Source: Falsirhodobacter sp. alg1
Lineage (GTDB): Bacteria > Pseudomonadota > Alphaproteobacteria > Rhodobacterales > Rhodobacteraceae
NCBI RefSeq assembly: GCF_000739715.2
Contig: NZ_BBJC02000008.1
Location: forward strand, 1 to 47,636
DNA length: 47,636 nt
Reading direction: 5' to 3'
A program made the translations under genes and the position numbers. This document shows positions 24,857 through 32,895 of this stretch, piece after piece (the stretch's first letter is position 1; each line of letters starts with the position of its first letter). Under the pieces are notes generated by a model. It searched no databases. It had not been told where the DNA came from and saw only the letters and a list, made by a program, of their open reading frames with translations.

Positions 24857-24932
24857 GGTGCGAAACCTCTGCCGCATGTTTGCAGCGGACTGTGCAGGGC
24901 ACAGGGTGGTTTTGCAACGACACCATGAAGAA

Positions 24933-24956
24933 GGCGCGGCCCGGAAGGGCCACGCC
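24933..24956 (-). terminator. Hairpin downstream of the DUF3618 gene
   Basis: GGCGCGGCCC and GGGCCACGCC pair with one mismatch around a GGAA tetraloop. It sits between the DUF3618 gene and chrA on the minus strand, without a clear U-run, so it may be an attenuator rather than a full terminator. Confidence 0.5.
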
Positions 24957-24985
24957 ATGCAGATGATCGGTCTGGCGGATAAACC

Positions 24986-25999
24986 TCAGAACGTTTTGGT
25001 GTCGTGCTCGTCTGCGGCCCGGGTTCCGGCCTCGGTCAGGCGATCGGTTGCAGCACTTGCCTCTTCCTTGACGCGGCCAACCATATCCTCGCCTGCGGGG
25101 GTCTTTTCGTCCACGGCATCAGCGGCTTCATTGGCCATGCTGACAGCCTCGTTCGCGACAGCACCCGCCACGGCTTTGGCCTTGTCCATCTGCTCTCCGG
25201 CCATTTCCTTGGCAGAGGCGACGACGGCGTCGGAATGCTCACCCATCAGATCGTCTTCAACCTTGGTGCTTGGCAGCAAACCACCCAGACCCAGACCTGC
25301 AGCAAACCCAAGAGCTGCAACTACCAACGGCTGCTCTTTCACGAATTTCTCGACCTGACGGGAGAAATCTGTGCCGTTGCGGAGCGCATTCTCACGAAGG
25401 CGGGCAGCGTGGTCACCTGCCTGATTGCGGACGTCATCTAGACGCGCACTGGCATTCTGTCCGTATCCGGTGGCGCTGTCCTTCACGCTATCCTTCATGT
25501 TGCCGGCGGCATCCTGAAGATCATGCAGCTTTTCCCGCGCACGATCCGCCATCGACGGGCCGGAGGCATCATCATGCGACGTATTATCATTCAGCGCCGT
25601 ACCGGTGTAGGTCTGGGTACCGGTGGTAACCGGGCGCGGATTCAGCGTGTCCGAAACAGGTGCCGGAGTGGCCGTATACGAGGGTCGCGGGTCCGGCGTA
25701 TAATCCAGCCGCGATGCCGTATTCTGGGCCGGGCTGCGATTGTTGCTGGCCATCATCCATGCAAGACCGATTCCCGTCAGGATCAGGGGGACCGGATTGT
25801 CGCGTACGGTCCGACCCAGATTGCGGCTGACCTCGCCCCCGTTTTTCGTGACCGACTGGACAACGTTATCAACGATGGTCTCTACCGAGAAACGGTCCTG
25901 CAGGGCTTCGATCGTGGCCGAGATATTGTCACGGGTCTGGTCGACTTCGCGTTCGATGTCATGGGCGCTTTTGGAGCCCGGGTTTGTTGTATCGCTCAT
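24986..25999 (-). CDS. DUF3618-domain membrane-associated protein
   Basis: A 337-residue protein. The N-terminal DUF3618 segment (DIEREVDQTRDNISATIEALQDRF, split as IEREVDQTRDNIS and ATIEALQDRFS) is followed by a helix around residues 70-84 (VPLILTGIGLAWMMA). A Pro/Thr-rich linker (about 90-150), a long charged helix with repeated Ala/Asp/Arg and a second short hydrophobic segment (PLVVAALGFAAGLGLGGLL) come next. The C-terminal 80 residues are an amphipathic acidic Ala-rich tail (VANEAVSMANEAADAVDEK) resembling LEA or apolipoprotein-like helices. It is the last gene of a three-gene envelope operon. The ATG overlaps the previous stop as TGATG. Confidence 0.82.
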   Translation of the reverse strand: MSDTTNPGSKSAHDIEREVDQTRDNISATIEALQDRFSVETIVDNVVQSVTKNGGEVSRNLGRTVRDNPVPLILTGIGLAWMMASNNRSPAQNTASRLDYTPDPRPSYTATPAPVSDTLNPRPVTTGTQTYTGTALNDNTSHDDASGPSMADRAREKLHDLQDAAGNMKDSVKDSATGYGQNASARLDDVRNQAGDHAARLRENALRNGTDFSRQVEKFVKEQPLVVAALGFAAGLGLGGLLPSTKVEDDLMGEHSDAVVASAKEMAGEQMDKAKAVAGAVANEAVSMANEAADAVDEKTPAGEDMVGRVKEEASAATDRLTEAGTRAADEHDTKTF

Positions 26000-26388
26000 C
26001 ACACTTTATCCTTGATCATGGCGGCGTCCTTGGACACCGAATCTGCTGTGCGGGCGGGGGCGAGATTGGTCGCCTTCAGATCGTTCACGCCTTTGCTGAT
26101 CAGGATCAGCGCGATCACGGCAAACACACCACCGACGATCAGGGCCGACCAGCCAACGCTCAGTCCGGCAGCGTGGATGGCGGCAACGATGGCAAAGGCC
26201 AGAACAATCAGTGCAACCAGAACAATCACCAGACCCGCTGCGATCTGCCCGACGGCAGCCACGGCCTGGGTAGCCTTTTCACTGGCTTCGGCCCGCAGCA
26301 ACTGGATCTCTTTGCGGAACAGATTGTTCACGTTGCCGACCAGATCACCTACGAGATTGGTTGCGGATTTATTGACTTGATCATCCAT
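25999..26388 (-). CDS. Phage-holin-superfamily (DUF1469, YqjE-like) membrane protein
   Basis: A 129-residue protein. A cytoplasmic amphipathic start (LVGDLVGNVNNLFRKEIQL) precedes two transmembrane helices (about 45-68 and 75-97) and a short tail. This is the Phage_holin_3_6/YqjE pattern. Despite the name, these chromosomal proteins are not prophage lysis genes. AAGGAG lies seven bases before the ATG, and the gene overlaps the upstream YqjD-like gene by eight bases. The middle position between YqjD-like and DUF3618 genes matches the E. coli yqjD-yqjE-yqjK arrangement, whose products are linked to stationary-phase or envelope stress. Confidence 0.83.
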   Translation of the reverse strand: MDDQVNKSATNLVGDLVGNVNNLFRKEIQLLRAEASEKATQAVAAVGQIAAGLVIVLVALIVLAFAIVAAIHAAGLSVGWSALIVGGVFAVIALILISKGVNDLKATNLAPARTADSVSKDAAMIKDKV

Positions 26389-26896
26389 TAAAACGCTCCT
26401 TCGCATAGGGGTCTACGGAATAGGCCGTCGTGGCCGGCAATTGGCTCTCGACCTCCGGCTTGTTTTCCCCGGCCCGAATGAAGCGGGATACGACAAGGCC
26501 CGCTAAAACAGCGCCGCCAATTACGGCTGCCGGATTGCGACGACCGAAGCGGGTTAGGTTATCCACGATTTCCGAAATGCTGTGGTCGTTCATTGCACTG
26601 GAAAATCCACCCACGGCATCAGAGGCCTGCATGAACATCTGGTGCTGGATCGATCCTTCTTCCAATTCGCCGGCAGCTGCACGCAGCGCCTTGGAAGTGC
26701 TGGAGATTTCATCAGCAGCGCGTTCTTTTGCAGCTTCTCCACGCTCGGCGGCGGCGTCTTTTGCATCGGACAGGCCAGCCTTGGCCTTGTTCTTCAGCTC
26801 ATCGCTTTCACGCGAGAACTGGGTCTTAACCTCATCGGCTTTTTGTTTGAGATGATCGGAACCGGAGCTCCCACCGTTCGTGGAAAAATCGGACAT
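26381..26896 (-). CDS. YqjD/DUF883-like membrane-anchored protein
   Basis: A 171-residue protein. The first 80 residues are a charged coiled helix (KQKADEVKTQFSRESDELKN and AAERGEAAKERAADEIS). A C-terminal transmembrane helix near 125-145 (AAVIGGAVLAGLVVSRFIRAG) carries the GG pattern of the DUF883/YqjD family. E. coli YqjD anchors ribosomes to the inner membrane in stationary phase, but the sequence similarity here is modest. GGAGAGAG precedes the ATG at 26896, the first gene of the triad. An in-frame start four codons earlier (26908) is less well placed. Confidence 0.72.
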   Translation of the reverse strand: MSDFSTNGGSSGSDHLKQKADEVKTQFSRESDELKNKAKAGLSDAKDAAAERGEAAKERAADEISSTSKALRAAAGELEEGSIQHQMFMQASDAVGGFSSAMNDHSISEIVDNLTRFGRRNPAAVIGGAVLAGLVVSRFIRAGENKPEVESQLPATTAYSVDPYAKERFNG

Positions 26897-27278
26897 GTCT
26901 CTCTCCAAAAGTTGCGTTGATTAAAATCAGCGACAGGCAATATGTTGCGGTTATCTCTCCGCGCTTGGAGTAAAGAAAACTGGTGCCGTATATGTTCCGA
27001 TTTTGATGCTGTTTTTTAATCAGCATAAACCGGGATATTGCAGTTGATGCGATGTTCAATCGTACTATGGGCAATCCGGTTATTGCCGGGATTGCCTCAG
27101 GGCGGGCAATAATATGCAATGGATATGGTGGGTTGAGGGAATAGCCCGGTGGTCCTGCCCCTCAATGGTGCAGGGCGTGGGCCCGATGGGGATTTCCGCC
27201 AGTGATGCCGCATTCGCGGGCACATATGCCTGCAAGCGATGTTTGCACTGGAAGGCTTTGCCCGAAACCTCAAGTTTT

Positions 27279-27299
27279 TGCGATCAATTATCATTTGCA
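27279..27299. promoter_or_regulatory. Fur/Mur-like operator candidate upstream of sitA
   Basis: The 21-base element TGCGATCAATTATCATTTGC followed by A has imperfect dyad symmetry (TGC and GCA ends, ATTAT core). It lies about 63 bases before the sitA start. Manganese-responsive Fur-family repressors (Mur) regulate sitABCD in alphaproteobacteria through TGCAA-type boxes. Assignment to Mur is inference. Confidence 0.45.
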
Positions 27300-27306
27300 T
27301 GCCTAC

Positions 27307-27323
27307 TTGCGAATGCTTCGCAA
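27307..27323. promoter_or_regulatory. Perfect 7-3-7 inverted repeat upstream of sitA
   Basis: TTGCGAA and TTCGCAA flank the spacer TGC. The element ends 39 bases before the sitA ATG, inside the expected promoter or leader. It could be a second operator copy for the same metal-responsive repressor. Confidence 0.5.
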
Positions 27324-27362
27324 TATGCCTAGCGTCATCCCCAGCAAATCAGGAGCGATCAT

Positions 27363-28274
27363 ATGCGGAACTCCCCTATTCGGCTGGCACTTGCGTCATT
27401 GTTGATCACATCGGCATCGGGATTGGCGGCACAGGCCGACACGGGCCATAAGCTGAAAGTCGTTACCACCTTCACGATCCTGCAGGATATGGCACAGAAC
27501 GTTGCCGGTGATGCGGCCGATGTGGTGTCGATTACCAAACCGGGCGCGGAGATCCACGGTTATGAACCCACCCCGCAGGATATCGTCCGGGCATCGGATG
27601 CAGATCTGATTCTTTACAACGGATTGAACCTTGAACGCTGGTTCCAGCAGTTCATCGACAATCTGGGGGATATCCCTTCGGTGGTGCTGACGGACGGGAT
27701 TGACCCCATTTCCATTGCGGCAGGGGAATACGAAGGTTTGCCGAACCCTCATGGCTGGATGGGGCTGGAGAATGCCTCGATCTACGTGGACAATATTCGG
27801 GACGCATTGTCGGAATACGATCCGGAGAATGCCGATACCTATGCGGCCAATGCCGAAGTCTATAAGGATGAAATCGAGGATACCGTCGGCCCGCTGCGCG
27901 AACGGATCCAGTCGGTGCCCGAAAGCAGCCGCTGGCTAGTGTCCTGCGAGGGGGCATTCAGCTATCTCGCAAAGGACTTCGGCCTGCAGGAAGCCTATCT
28001 GTGGCCCATCAACGCCGATCAGACGGGCACCCCGCAGCAGGTCCGCAGCGTCGTGGATGTTGTTCGCACGCATAAAATTCCGGCAGTGTTCTGTGAAAGC
28101 ACCGTCAACCAGGCCCCCGCCCAGCAGGTCGCCCGGGAAACCGGCGCAAATTACGGCGGCATGCTTTACGTTGACAGCCTGAGCGCGGCAGATGGCCCCG
28201 TGCCCACCTATCTGGATCTGCTGCGTATCGATGCCGAAACGATTGCGGATGCCTTGGCCCCGCATAACAACTGA
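27363..28274 (+). CDS. sitA: Manganese/iron ABC transporter substrate-binding protein SitA
   Basis: A 303-residue periplasmic cluster A-I (metal) binding protein. A signal peptide of about 25 residues is followed by the conserved VVTTFTILQDMAQNVAGD. Expected metal ligands are His65 (EIHGYEPTP), His130 (NPHGWM), Glu196 (CEGAFSYLAKDFG) and Asp271 (YVDSLS), the His-His-Glu-Asp set of Mn/Fe-type binders. No His-rich zinc loop is present, which favours manganese over zinc. AGGAG precedes the ATG. It is the first gene of sitABCD. Confidence 0.94.
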   Translation: MRNSPIRLALASLLITSASGLAAQADTGHKLKVVTTFTILQDMAQNVAGDAADVVSITKPGAEIHGYEPTPQDIVRASDADLILYNGLNLERWFQQFIDNLGDIPSVVLTDGIDPISIAAGEYEGLPNPHGWMGLENASIYVDNIRDALSEYDPENADTYAANAEVYKDEIEDTVGPLRERIQSVPESSRWLVSCEGAFSYLAKDFGLQEAYLWPINADQTGTPQQVRSVVDVVRTHKIPAVFCESTVNQAPAQQVARETGANYGGMLYVDSLSAADGPVPTYLDLLRIDAETIADALAPHNN

Positions 28275-28298
28275 TTGACCAGAGTTTCCGGTCATAAT

Positions 28299-28328
28299 GC
28301 CTGTCGGGGGCATGGATTTCCGGCAGGC
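28299..28328 (+). other. Intercistronic hairpin between sitA and sitB
   Basis: GCCTGTCGG and CCGGCAGGC form a nine-base stem with one G-U pair and a 12-base loop in the 96-base gap after sitA. Such hairpins often protect the upstream binding-protein mRNA so that it accumulates in excess. Confidence 0.55.
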
Positions 28329-28370
28329 GCGCTACGTTCCATACGACAATCGCGATCAAAGGATAAGACG

Positions 28371-29297
28371 ATGCCCGACCAAGCCAGAATGCACGCCTCT
28401 CCCGATGGGGGGAACGATATGGCGGGGGGCATCATGGCGCGTGATGTGACGGTAACCTATCGCAATGGCCATACCGCCCTGCATGATGCCACCTTCGAAA
28501 TTCCACGCGGGACAATCACCGCGCTGGTCGGGGTGAATGGGGCCGGCAAATCGACCTTGTTCAAGGCCATCATGGGATTCGTGCCCACCGCGCGGGGCGA
28601 GATAAAACTGCTGGGGCGCTCGGTCAAGGAGGCGCTGGCGGCCAATCTGGTGGCCTATGTCCCGCAGGCCGAAGAGGTTGATTGGGCCTTTCCCGTGCTG
28701 GTAGAAGATGTCGTGATGATGGGCCGTTATGGTCACATGGGCTTCCTGCGCCGTGCCAGCCGCGCCGACCATGACGCGGTAGAGGCCGCACTGGGACGCG
28801 TCGGGATGAGCGATTTTCGCAAGCGCCAGATTGGTGAACTGTCCGGCGGGCAGCGCAAGCGGGTCTTTCTGGCGCGCAGTATCGCCCAGAACGGGCAGGT
28901 CATCCTGCTGGACGAACCCTTTACCGGTGTCGATGTGCAAACCGAAGAACGGATCATCACATTGCTGCGCGAACTGAAAGAGGAAGGGCGGGTCATGCTG
29001 GTCTCCACCCACAACCTCGGCTCGGTGCCGGAGTTCTGCGATCGCACCGTTCTGGTGAAGGGGACCGTTCTGGCCTACGGGCCGACCGAAACGACATTTA
29101 CCCGCGATAATCTGGAAGCGGCCTTTGGCGGCGTGCTGCGCCACTTCACCCTGGGCGGCGGCGATCTTCACCATGATGACGACAGCCGCGAGGTCCGGAT
29201 CATCACCGATGATGAACGTCCCTTCGTGCAGTATGGCGAAAAGCACCGGACGGCCGCTGCCGAACCGTCCGACGAAACGAAGGAGCGGTTCCAGTGA
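28371..29297 (+). CDS. sitB: Manganese/iron ABC transporter ATPase SitB
   Basis: A 308-residue ATPase. Walker A is GVNGAGKST (54-62), the Q-loop is [10 protein letters not shown], the signature is [14 protein letters not shown] and Walker B is [12 protein letters not shown]. The switch His is in [16 protein letters not shown]-terminal tail of about 50 residues after the core is rich in His and Asp ([14 protein letters not shown], then ITDDERP), which could bind metal or contact the permeases. The ATG has AAAGGA nine bases upstream. The stop overlaps the sitC start as TGATG. Confidence 0.93.
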   Translation: MPDQARMHASPDGGNDMAGGIMARDVTVTYRNGHTALHDATFEIPRGTITALVGVNGAGKSTLFKAIMGFVPTARGEIKLLGRSVKEALAANLVAYVPQAEEVDWAFPVLVEDVVMMGRYGHMGFLRRASRADHDAVEAALGRVGMSDFRKRQIGELSGGQRKRVFLARSIAQNGQVILLDEPFTGVDVQTEERIITLLRELKEEGRVMLVSTHNLGSVPEFCDRTVLVKGTVLAYGPTETTFTRDNLEAAFGGVLRHFTLGGGDLHHDDDSREVRIITDDERPFVQYGEKHRTAAAEPSDETKERFQ

Positions 29298-30178
29298 TGC
29301 AGTTGCTGTTAGAGCCGTTTTCCTACGGCTACATGTTCAACGCCATGTGGGTATCCTCGCTGGTCGGCGGGGTCTGTGCCTTTCTGTCCTGTTATCTGAT
29401 GCTGAAGGGCTGGTCGCTGATCGGGGACGCGCTTTCGCATTCGGTCGTGCCCGGTGTGGCTGGGGCCTACATGCTGGGGCTGCCCTTTGCATTGGGGGCG
29501 TTTGCCGCAGGGGGGCTGGCCGCAGGGGCAATGCTGTTCCTGTCCGACCGTTCGGGGCTGAAGATCGACGTGATCATCGGCATCATCTTCACATCCTTTT
29601 TCGGGCTGGGCCTGTTCATGGTATCGCTGTCGCCGATGTCGGTCAGCATCCAGACAATCATCATGGGCAATATCCTTGCCATCACCCCAAGCGATACGGT
29701 GCAACTGGCCATAATCGGATTTGTCTGTCTGGCCGTGCTGTTGTTGAAGTGGAAGGACATGATGGTCGTGTTCTTCGACGAGAACCATGCCCGTACCATC
29801 GGCCTGCACCCCGAGCTGCTGAAGGCGGTCTTCTTCGTGCTGCTGTCGGCTGCCATCGTGGCCGCCATGATCACGGTCGGGGCGTTTCTGGTCATTGCCC
29901 TTGTGGTGACGCCGGGGGCCACGGCCTATCTGCTGTGCGACCGCTTTCCACGCCTGATCGTGGTCTCCGTTCTGATCGGGACAATTACCAGTTTCCTTGG
30001 CGCCTACATCAGCTTCTTTCTCGACGGGGCCACGGGAGGGGTGATCGTGGCATTGCAAACGGTAATCTTTCTGACCGCATTCGTCTTTGCCCCCAAACAC
30101 GGCATGCTGGCTGCCCGCCGCAAGGCCGCCCGCGCGCTGGAGCGGCTGCCCGAAGCCGCAGCGGAGGTACGCCCATGA
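29297..30178 (+). CDS. sitC: Manganese/iron ABC transporter permease SitC
   Basis: A 293-residue member of the ABC-3 permease family with about eight helices. The sequence shows SCYLMLKGWSLIGDALSHSVVPGV, the conserved early motif, and the cytoplasmic loop near LLKAVFFVLLSAAIVAAMITVG that contacts the ATPase. The C-terminus is cytoplasmic and Arg/Ala-rich. SitC and SitD form a heterodimeric channel for Mn2+ (and possibly Fe2+) delivered by SitA. The stop overlaps the sitD ATG. Confidence 0.93.
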   Translation: MQLLLEPFSYGYMFNAMWVSSLVGGVCAFLSCYLMLKGWSLIGDALSHSVVPGVAGAYMLGLPFALGAFAAGGLAAGAMLFLSDRSGLKIDVIIGIIFTSFFGLGLFMVSLSPMSVSIQTIIMGNILAITPSDTVQLAIIGFVCLAVLLLKWKDMMVVFFDENHARTIGLHPELLKAVFFVLLSAAIVAAMITVGAFLVIALVVTPGATAYLLCDRFPRLIVVSVLIGTITSFLGAYISFFLDGATGGVIVALQTVIFLTAFVFAPKHGMLAARRKAARALERLPEAAAEVRP

Positions 30179-31053
30179 TCGATGCACTTCTGCTGCCGTT
30201 CCAGTTTCCGTTCATGCAGAACGCCTTCTGGATATGCCTGTTCGTGGCACCACCGACGGCCTTGCTGTCCTGTTTTCTGGTTCTCAAGGGCTGGGCGCTG
30301 ATGGGGGATGCCGTCAGCCATGCCACCCTGCCGGGCATCGTCCTGGCTTGGATCCTGGGCCTGCCGCTGATTGTCGGTGCCTTTGCCGCAGGAATGCTTT
30401 GTGCGCTATCCACCGGGTTTCTGGCGCACAACAGCCGGATCAAGCAGGATACGGTCATGGGGGTCGTCTTTTCCGGCATGTTCGGGGTGGGCATCATCAT
30501 GTACACCTCCATCCACACGAACGAGCATCTGGACCATGTGCTGTTCGGCAACATGCTGGGGGTCGGCACCACGGATCTGTGGACCTCGGGGATCATCGGA
30601 GCGCTGGTGGCTTTTGTCCTGCTGTTGAAATGGAAAGATCTGCTGTTGCATGCCTTTGATCCGGCGCAGGCGCAGGCCTCGGGGCTAAGGACCGGTGTTC
30701 TGCACTACGGGCTGCTTTGTGCCTTGTCGCTGACCATCGTTTCCACGCTTTCCTCGGTAGGGTTGATCCTTGCGGTGGCGCTGCTGGTCACGCCGGGGGC
30801 AATCGCGTTCCTGACGGTGCGCAGCTTTGGCCCGATGCTGATGGTTTCCTTCGGGGTATGTCTGTTCGCGATGGTCAGCGGCACCTATGCCAGCTTCTAT
30901 ATCGACAGTGCCCCCGCCGCCACGATCGTCCTGATTTTGACAAGCATGTTCATTCTCGCCTTTTTGCGCCGGATGGCCTCTACCCGTCGTACATCACGCC
31001 AGGCAATCCGGGATGAAGCTGCGGAACGCGCGCTGGGCCGAACCAATGCCTAG
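30175..31053 (+). CDS. sitD: Manganese/iron ABC transporter permease SitD
   Basis: A 292-residue ABC-3 permease, homologous to SitC and placed directly after it with ATGA overlap. It has the matching motif SCFLVLKGWALMGDAVSHATLPGIV, a conserved HTNEHLDHVLFGNMLGV loop and late helices including ILAVALLVTPGAIAFL. About eight transmembrane segments are visible, with a basic C-terminal tail (RRMASTRRTSRQ). It is the last gene of the operon and is followed by a strong hairpin. Confidence 0.93.
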   Translation: MIDALLLPFQFPFMQNAFWICLFVAPPTALLSCFLVLKGWALMGDAVSHATLPGIVLAWILGLPLIVGAFAAGMLCALSTGFLAHNSRIKQDTVMGVVFSGMFGVGIIMYTSIHTNEHLDHVLFGNMLGVGTTDLWTSGIIGALVAFVLLLKWKDLLLHAFDPAQAQASGLRTGVLHYGLLCALSLTIVSTLSSVGLILAVALLVTPGAIAFLTVRSFGPMLMVSFGVCLFAMVSGTYASFYIDSAPAATIVLILTSMFILAFLRRMASTRRTSRQAIRDEAAERALGRTNA

Positions 31054-31060
31054 GACTGCA

Positions 31061-31094
31061 GCGGCGGGGGCGACGGTCTGCGCGCCCCCGCCGC
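31061..31094 (+). terminator. Terminator-like hairpin after sitD
   Basis: GCGGCGGGGGCG (31061-31072) pairs perfectly with CGCCCCCGCCGC (31083-31094) over 12 bases around a ten-base loop, eight bases past the sitD stop. No U-run follows. Confidence 0.7.
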
Positions 31095-31107
31095 ATGCAC
31101 CAGAATC

Positions 31108-31200
31108 GCCCCCGATGATGGCGAGATCAACCGCCAGATCATGATCCAGCGGCGGTCCGGGCGCTGCGGTGGCCCGCCACAGAATGCCTTCGGCTTCCAT
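31108..31200 (-). pseudogene. N-terminal remnant of a DadA-like FAD oxidoreductase gene
   Basis: Thirty-one codons from an ATG at 31200 read MEAEGILWRATAAPGPP, then LDHDLAVDLAIIGG. This matches the start of DadA/OrdL-like FAD-dependent oxidoreductases, where W.A.A.PAPP is followed by a strand and the GxGxxG FAD loop. The match ends inside the FAD loop, where GGDSGACGGG replaces the usual GGGFTGLSAA, and the frame runs into the sitD hairpin. The remaining 400 or so residues of such an enzyme are not in the window. It is most simply the stub of a deleted gene. Confidence 0.5.
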
Positions 31201-31280
31201 ACACACATTCCGCCATAATCAAGCAGTTGTCAGGACCGGACATTCACAGAGCCCGAGTGTATCGGGGGGACACGTGGCGT

Positions 31281-31305
31281 GGTCCGGCACATATGGCGCC
31301 GGACC
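31281..31305 (-). terminator. Terminator-like hairpin after ggt
   Basis: GGTCCGGC (31281-31288) and GCCGGACC (31298-31305) form a perfect eight-base stem with a nine-base loop, about ten bases after the ggt stop on the minus strand. There is no clear U-run. Confidence 0.6.
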
Positions 31306-31314
31306 GTCAGTATT

Positions 31315-32895
31315 TTAGAATCCGAGGGCCATGCCGTCCTTGCGGCTGTCGGAGCCCCCTTCCAGCGTGCCTTCGGCTATGCGGATGGCCTGACTGCCCC
31401 CGATCGGGCTGCTGACAATTTTCAGGCTGTGGCCCCGTGCGGCCAGATCGGCCTGCACCTCGGCGCTGATGGTCGGTTCGATTTCCAGCTGCCCGCCGGT
31501 GGCAAAGCTGCGGGGGGCGTCCATCGCCTCCTGCAGGCCCATGCCGTCATCCAGAACAGCGGACAAGAAGGCGGCATGGCCGGTTGCCTGATAGTGCCCA
31601 CCCATCACGCCAAAGGGCATTTCCACGATGCCGTTGCGCGTGACCATGCCGGGGATGATCGTATGCATGGGGCGTTTCATCGGGCCGATGGCGTTCGGAT
31701 GCCCATCGATCAGGCGGAAAGAGGCGCCGCGGCTGTGGAACAACACGCCTGTGACCGGATCGACCCGACCTGATCCGAAGGGGTGGAAGACCGAATTGAT
31801 GAACGAGATGGCGTTCCCCTCCGCATCGACCACACACAGATAGATGGTATCCTTGTGTTCCGGTTCATCCCACAACGCGGGTGCGCCGGCCCGTGCCATA
31901 TCGATCCGGTCCCGCAGGGTCCGTATGACGGCATCGGAAAGCAGTTGCTCGGCAACCCCCTCACAATGTGCAGGATCGGCGATCAGGGCATCGCGGTGAT
32001 GGTAGGCGATCTTGGTAGCCTCGGCCAGAAGGTGGATACGGTCAGCCTGCGACATGGTTGCGGTGTCGAAGCCCTCGATGATCTTCAGGATCATCAGCGC
32101 GGCCAGACCCTGACCATTCGGCGGGCATTCATGCACCGTGGCCCCGCGGTAGGTGGTGCTGATCGGATCCACCCAATGCGCCGCCGTGGTGGCTGCGGAA
32201 AAATCCTCGGTGGTATGCAGGCCCCCCAGAGATTGGAGGTGGCTGACCATCGCCGCGCCCGTATCGCCCTCGTAGAAACCGGCAGCTCCCTTGGCGGCAA
32301 TCTCGCGCAGGCGGGCGGCCAGCAGGGGTTGTGCGTGGCGTTCGCCAGCGACAGGGGCGCGCCCGTCGGGAAGGAATACGGCGGCGGAATGGGGGTCGGC
32401 CGCGACGGTGGCGGCATGGGCCGCCCAATCCAGGGCAACACGCGGAGTAACTGGATAGCCGTCTTCGGCATATCCGATGGCACGTGCGAACAGGCGTTCC
32501 AAGGGGAGGGAGCCGTGATCGGCATGGACAAGGCACCACGCCGAAATGGCACCGGGAACAGTAACGGAATGGGGGCTGGATTGCGGAATTTCGTCGGTCA
32601 GCCCCGCATCCTTCAGCGCCTGAACGGTTGCGGCGGCGGGTGCGCGACCGGAGCCGTTCAGCGCCTTTACCGTCCCGTCAGCTGCAGCATGAAGGGCAAA
32701 GCAATCGCCGCCGATGCCGGTCATCAGCGGATCGACGACACATTGGACAGCCACGGCGGCGATGGCCGCATCAACCGCATTCCCCCCGGCCGACAGGATA
32801 TCCAGCCCGGCGGCAGTGGCCAGCGGGTGCGATGTTGCGATCATCGCCTTGCTTGCCAGGGTGGAAGGGCGACGGGCGGAAAAGAAGTCAAACAT
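31315..32895 (-). CDS. ggt: Gamma-glutamyltransferase family protein
   Basis: An N-terminal-nucleophile hydrolase precursor of 526 residues. The large-subunit opening AMIATSHPLATAAGLDILSAGGNAVDAAIAA is typical. Thr350 in HKDTIYLCVVDAEGN aligns with the catalytic Thr that forms the new N-terminus after self-cleavage, and GNAISFINSVFHPFGSG follows. No hydrophobic signal peptide is visible (MFDFFSARRPSTLASKAM), so the enzyme is probably cytoplasmic, unlike E. coli Ggt. The ATG at 32895 lies inside the end of the upstream ABC ATPase gene (eight-base overlap), which ties it to the peptide transporter. The likely substrate is glutathione or another gamma-glutamyl compound brought in by that transporter. 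Confidence 0.88.
   Translation of the reverse strand: MFDFFSARRPSTLASKAMIATSHPLATAAGLDILSAGGNAVDAAIAAVAVQCVVDPLMTGIGGDCFALHAAADGTVKALNGSGRAPAAATVQALKDAGLTDEIPQSSPHSVTVPGAISAWCLVHADHGSLPLERLFARAIGYAEDGYPVTPRVALDWAAHAATVAADPHSAAVFLPDGRAPVAGERHAQPLLAARLREIAAKGAAGFYEGDTGAAMVSHLQSLGGLHTTEDFSAATTAAHWVDPISTTYRGATVHECPPNGQGLAALMILKIIEGFDTATMSQADRIHLLAEATKIAYHHRDALIADPAHCEGVAEQLLSDAVIRTLRDRIDMARAGAPALWDEPEHKDTIYLCVVDAEGNAISFINSVFHPFGSGRVDPVTGVLFHSRGASFRLIDGHPNAIGPMKRPMHTIIPGMVTRNGIVEMPFGVMGGHYQATGHAAFLSAVLDDGMGLQEAMDAPRSFATGGQLEIEPTISAEVQADLAARGHSLKIVSSPIGGSQAIRIAEGTLEGGSDSRKDGMALGF

Larger units (their letters stand above)
26897..27362. other. 466-base divergent intergenic region upstream of sitA
   Basis: The interval carries the promoters for the YqjD-like operon (leftwards) and sitABCD (rightwards). 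A stable hairpin lies at 27070-27096: GGCAATCC pairs with GGATTGCC, extended by GG/CC past a one-base bulge, around the loop TTATTG. Two operator candidates near sitA are listed separately. Short frames in this interval show no recognisable protein. Confidence 0.5.

Noticed and set aside
25999-26388. Prophage remnant because of a holin-like protein
   Set aside because: The protein is a YqjE-type chromosomal membrane protein in an operon with YqjD-like and DUF3618 genes. No phage structural, lysis or integrase genes are nearby.
26961-26998. EcfG-type general-stress promoter (GGAAC then GTT) upstream of the YqjD-like gene
   Set aside because: GGAAC and GTTTTC are present on the minus strand, but the spacing is 13 bases, shorter than the 16-17 expected.
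29125-30174. Long frame upstream of sitD that overlaps sitB and sitC in another phase
   Set aside because: The sitC frame carries permease motifs and conserved overlaps on both sides. The alternative frame is composition-driven and only becomes meaningful at the sitD ATG.
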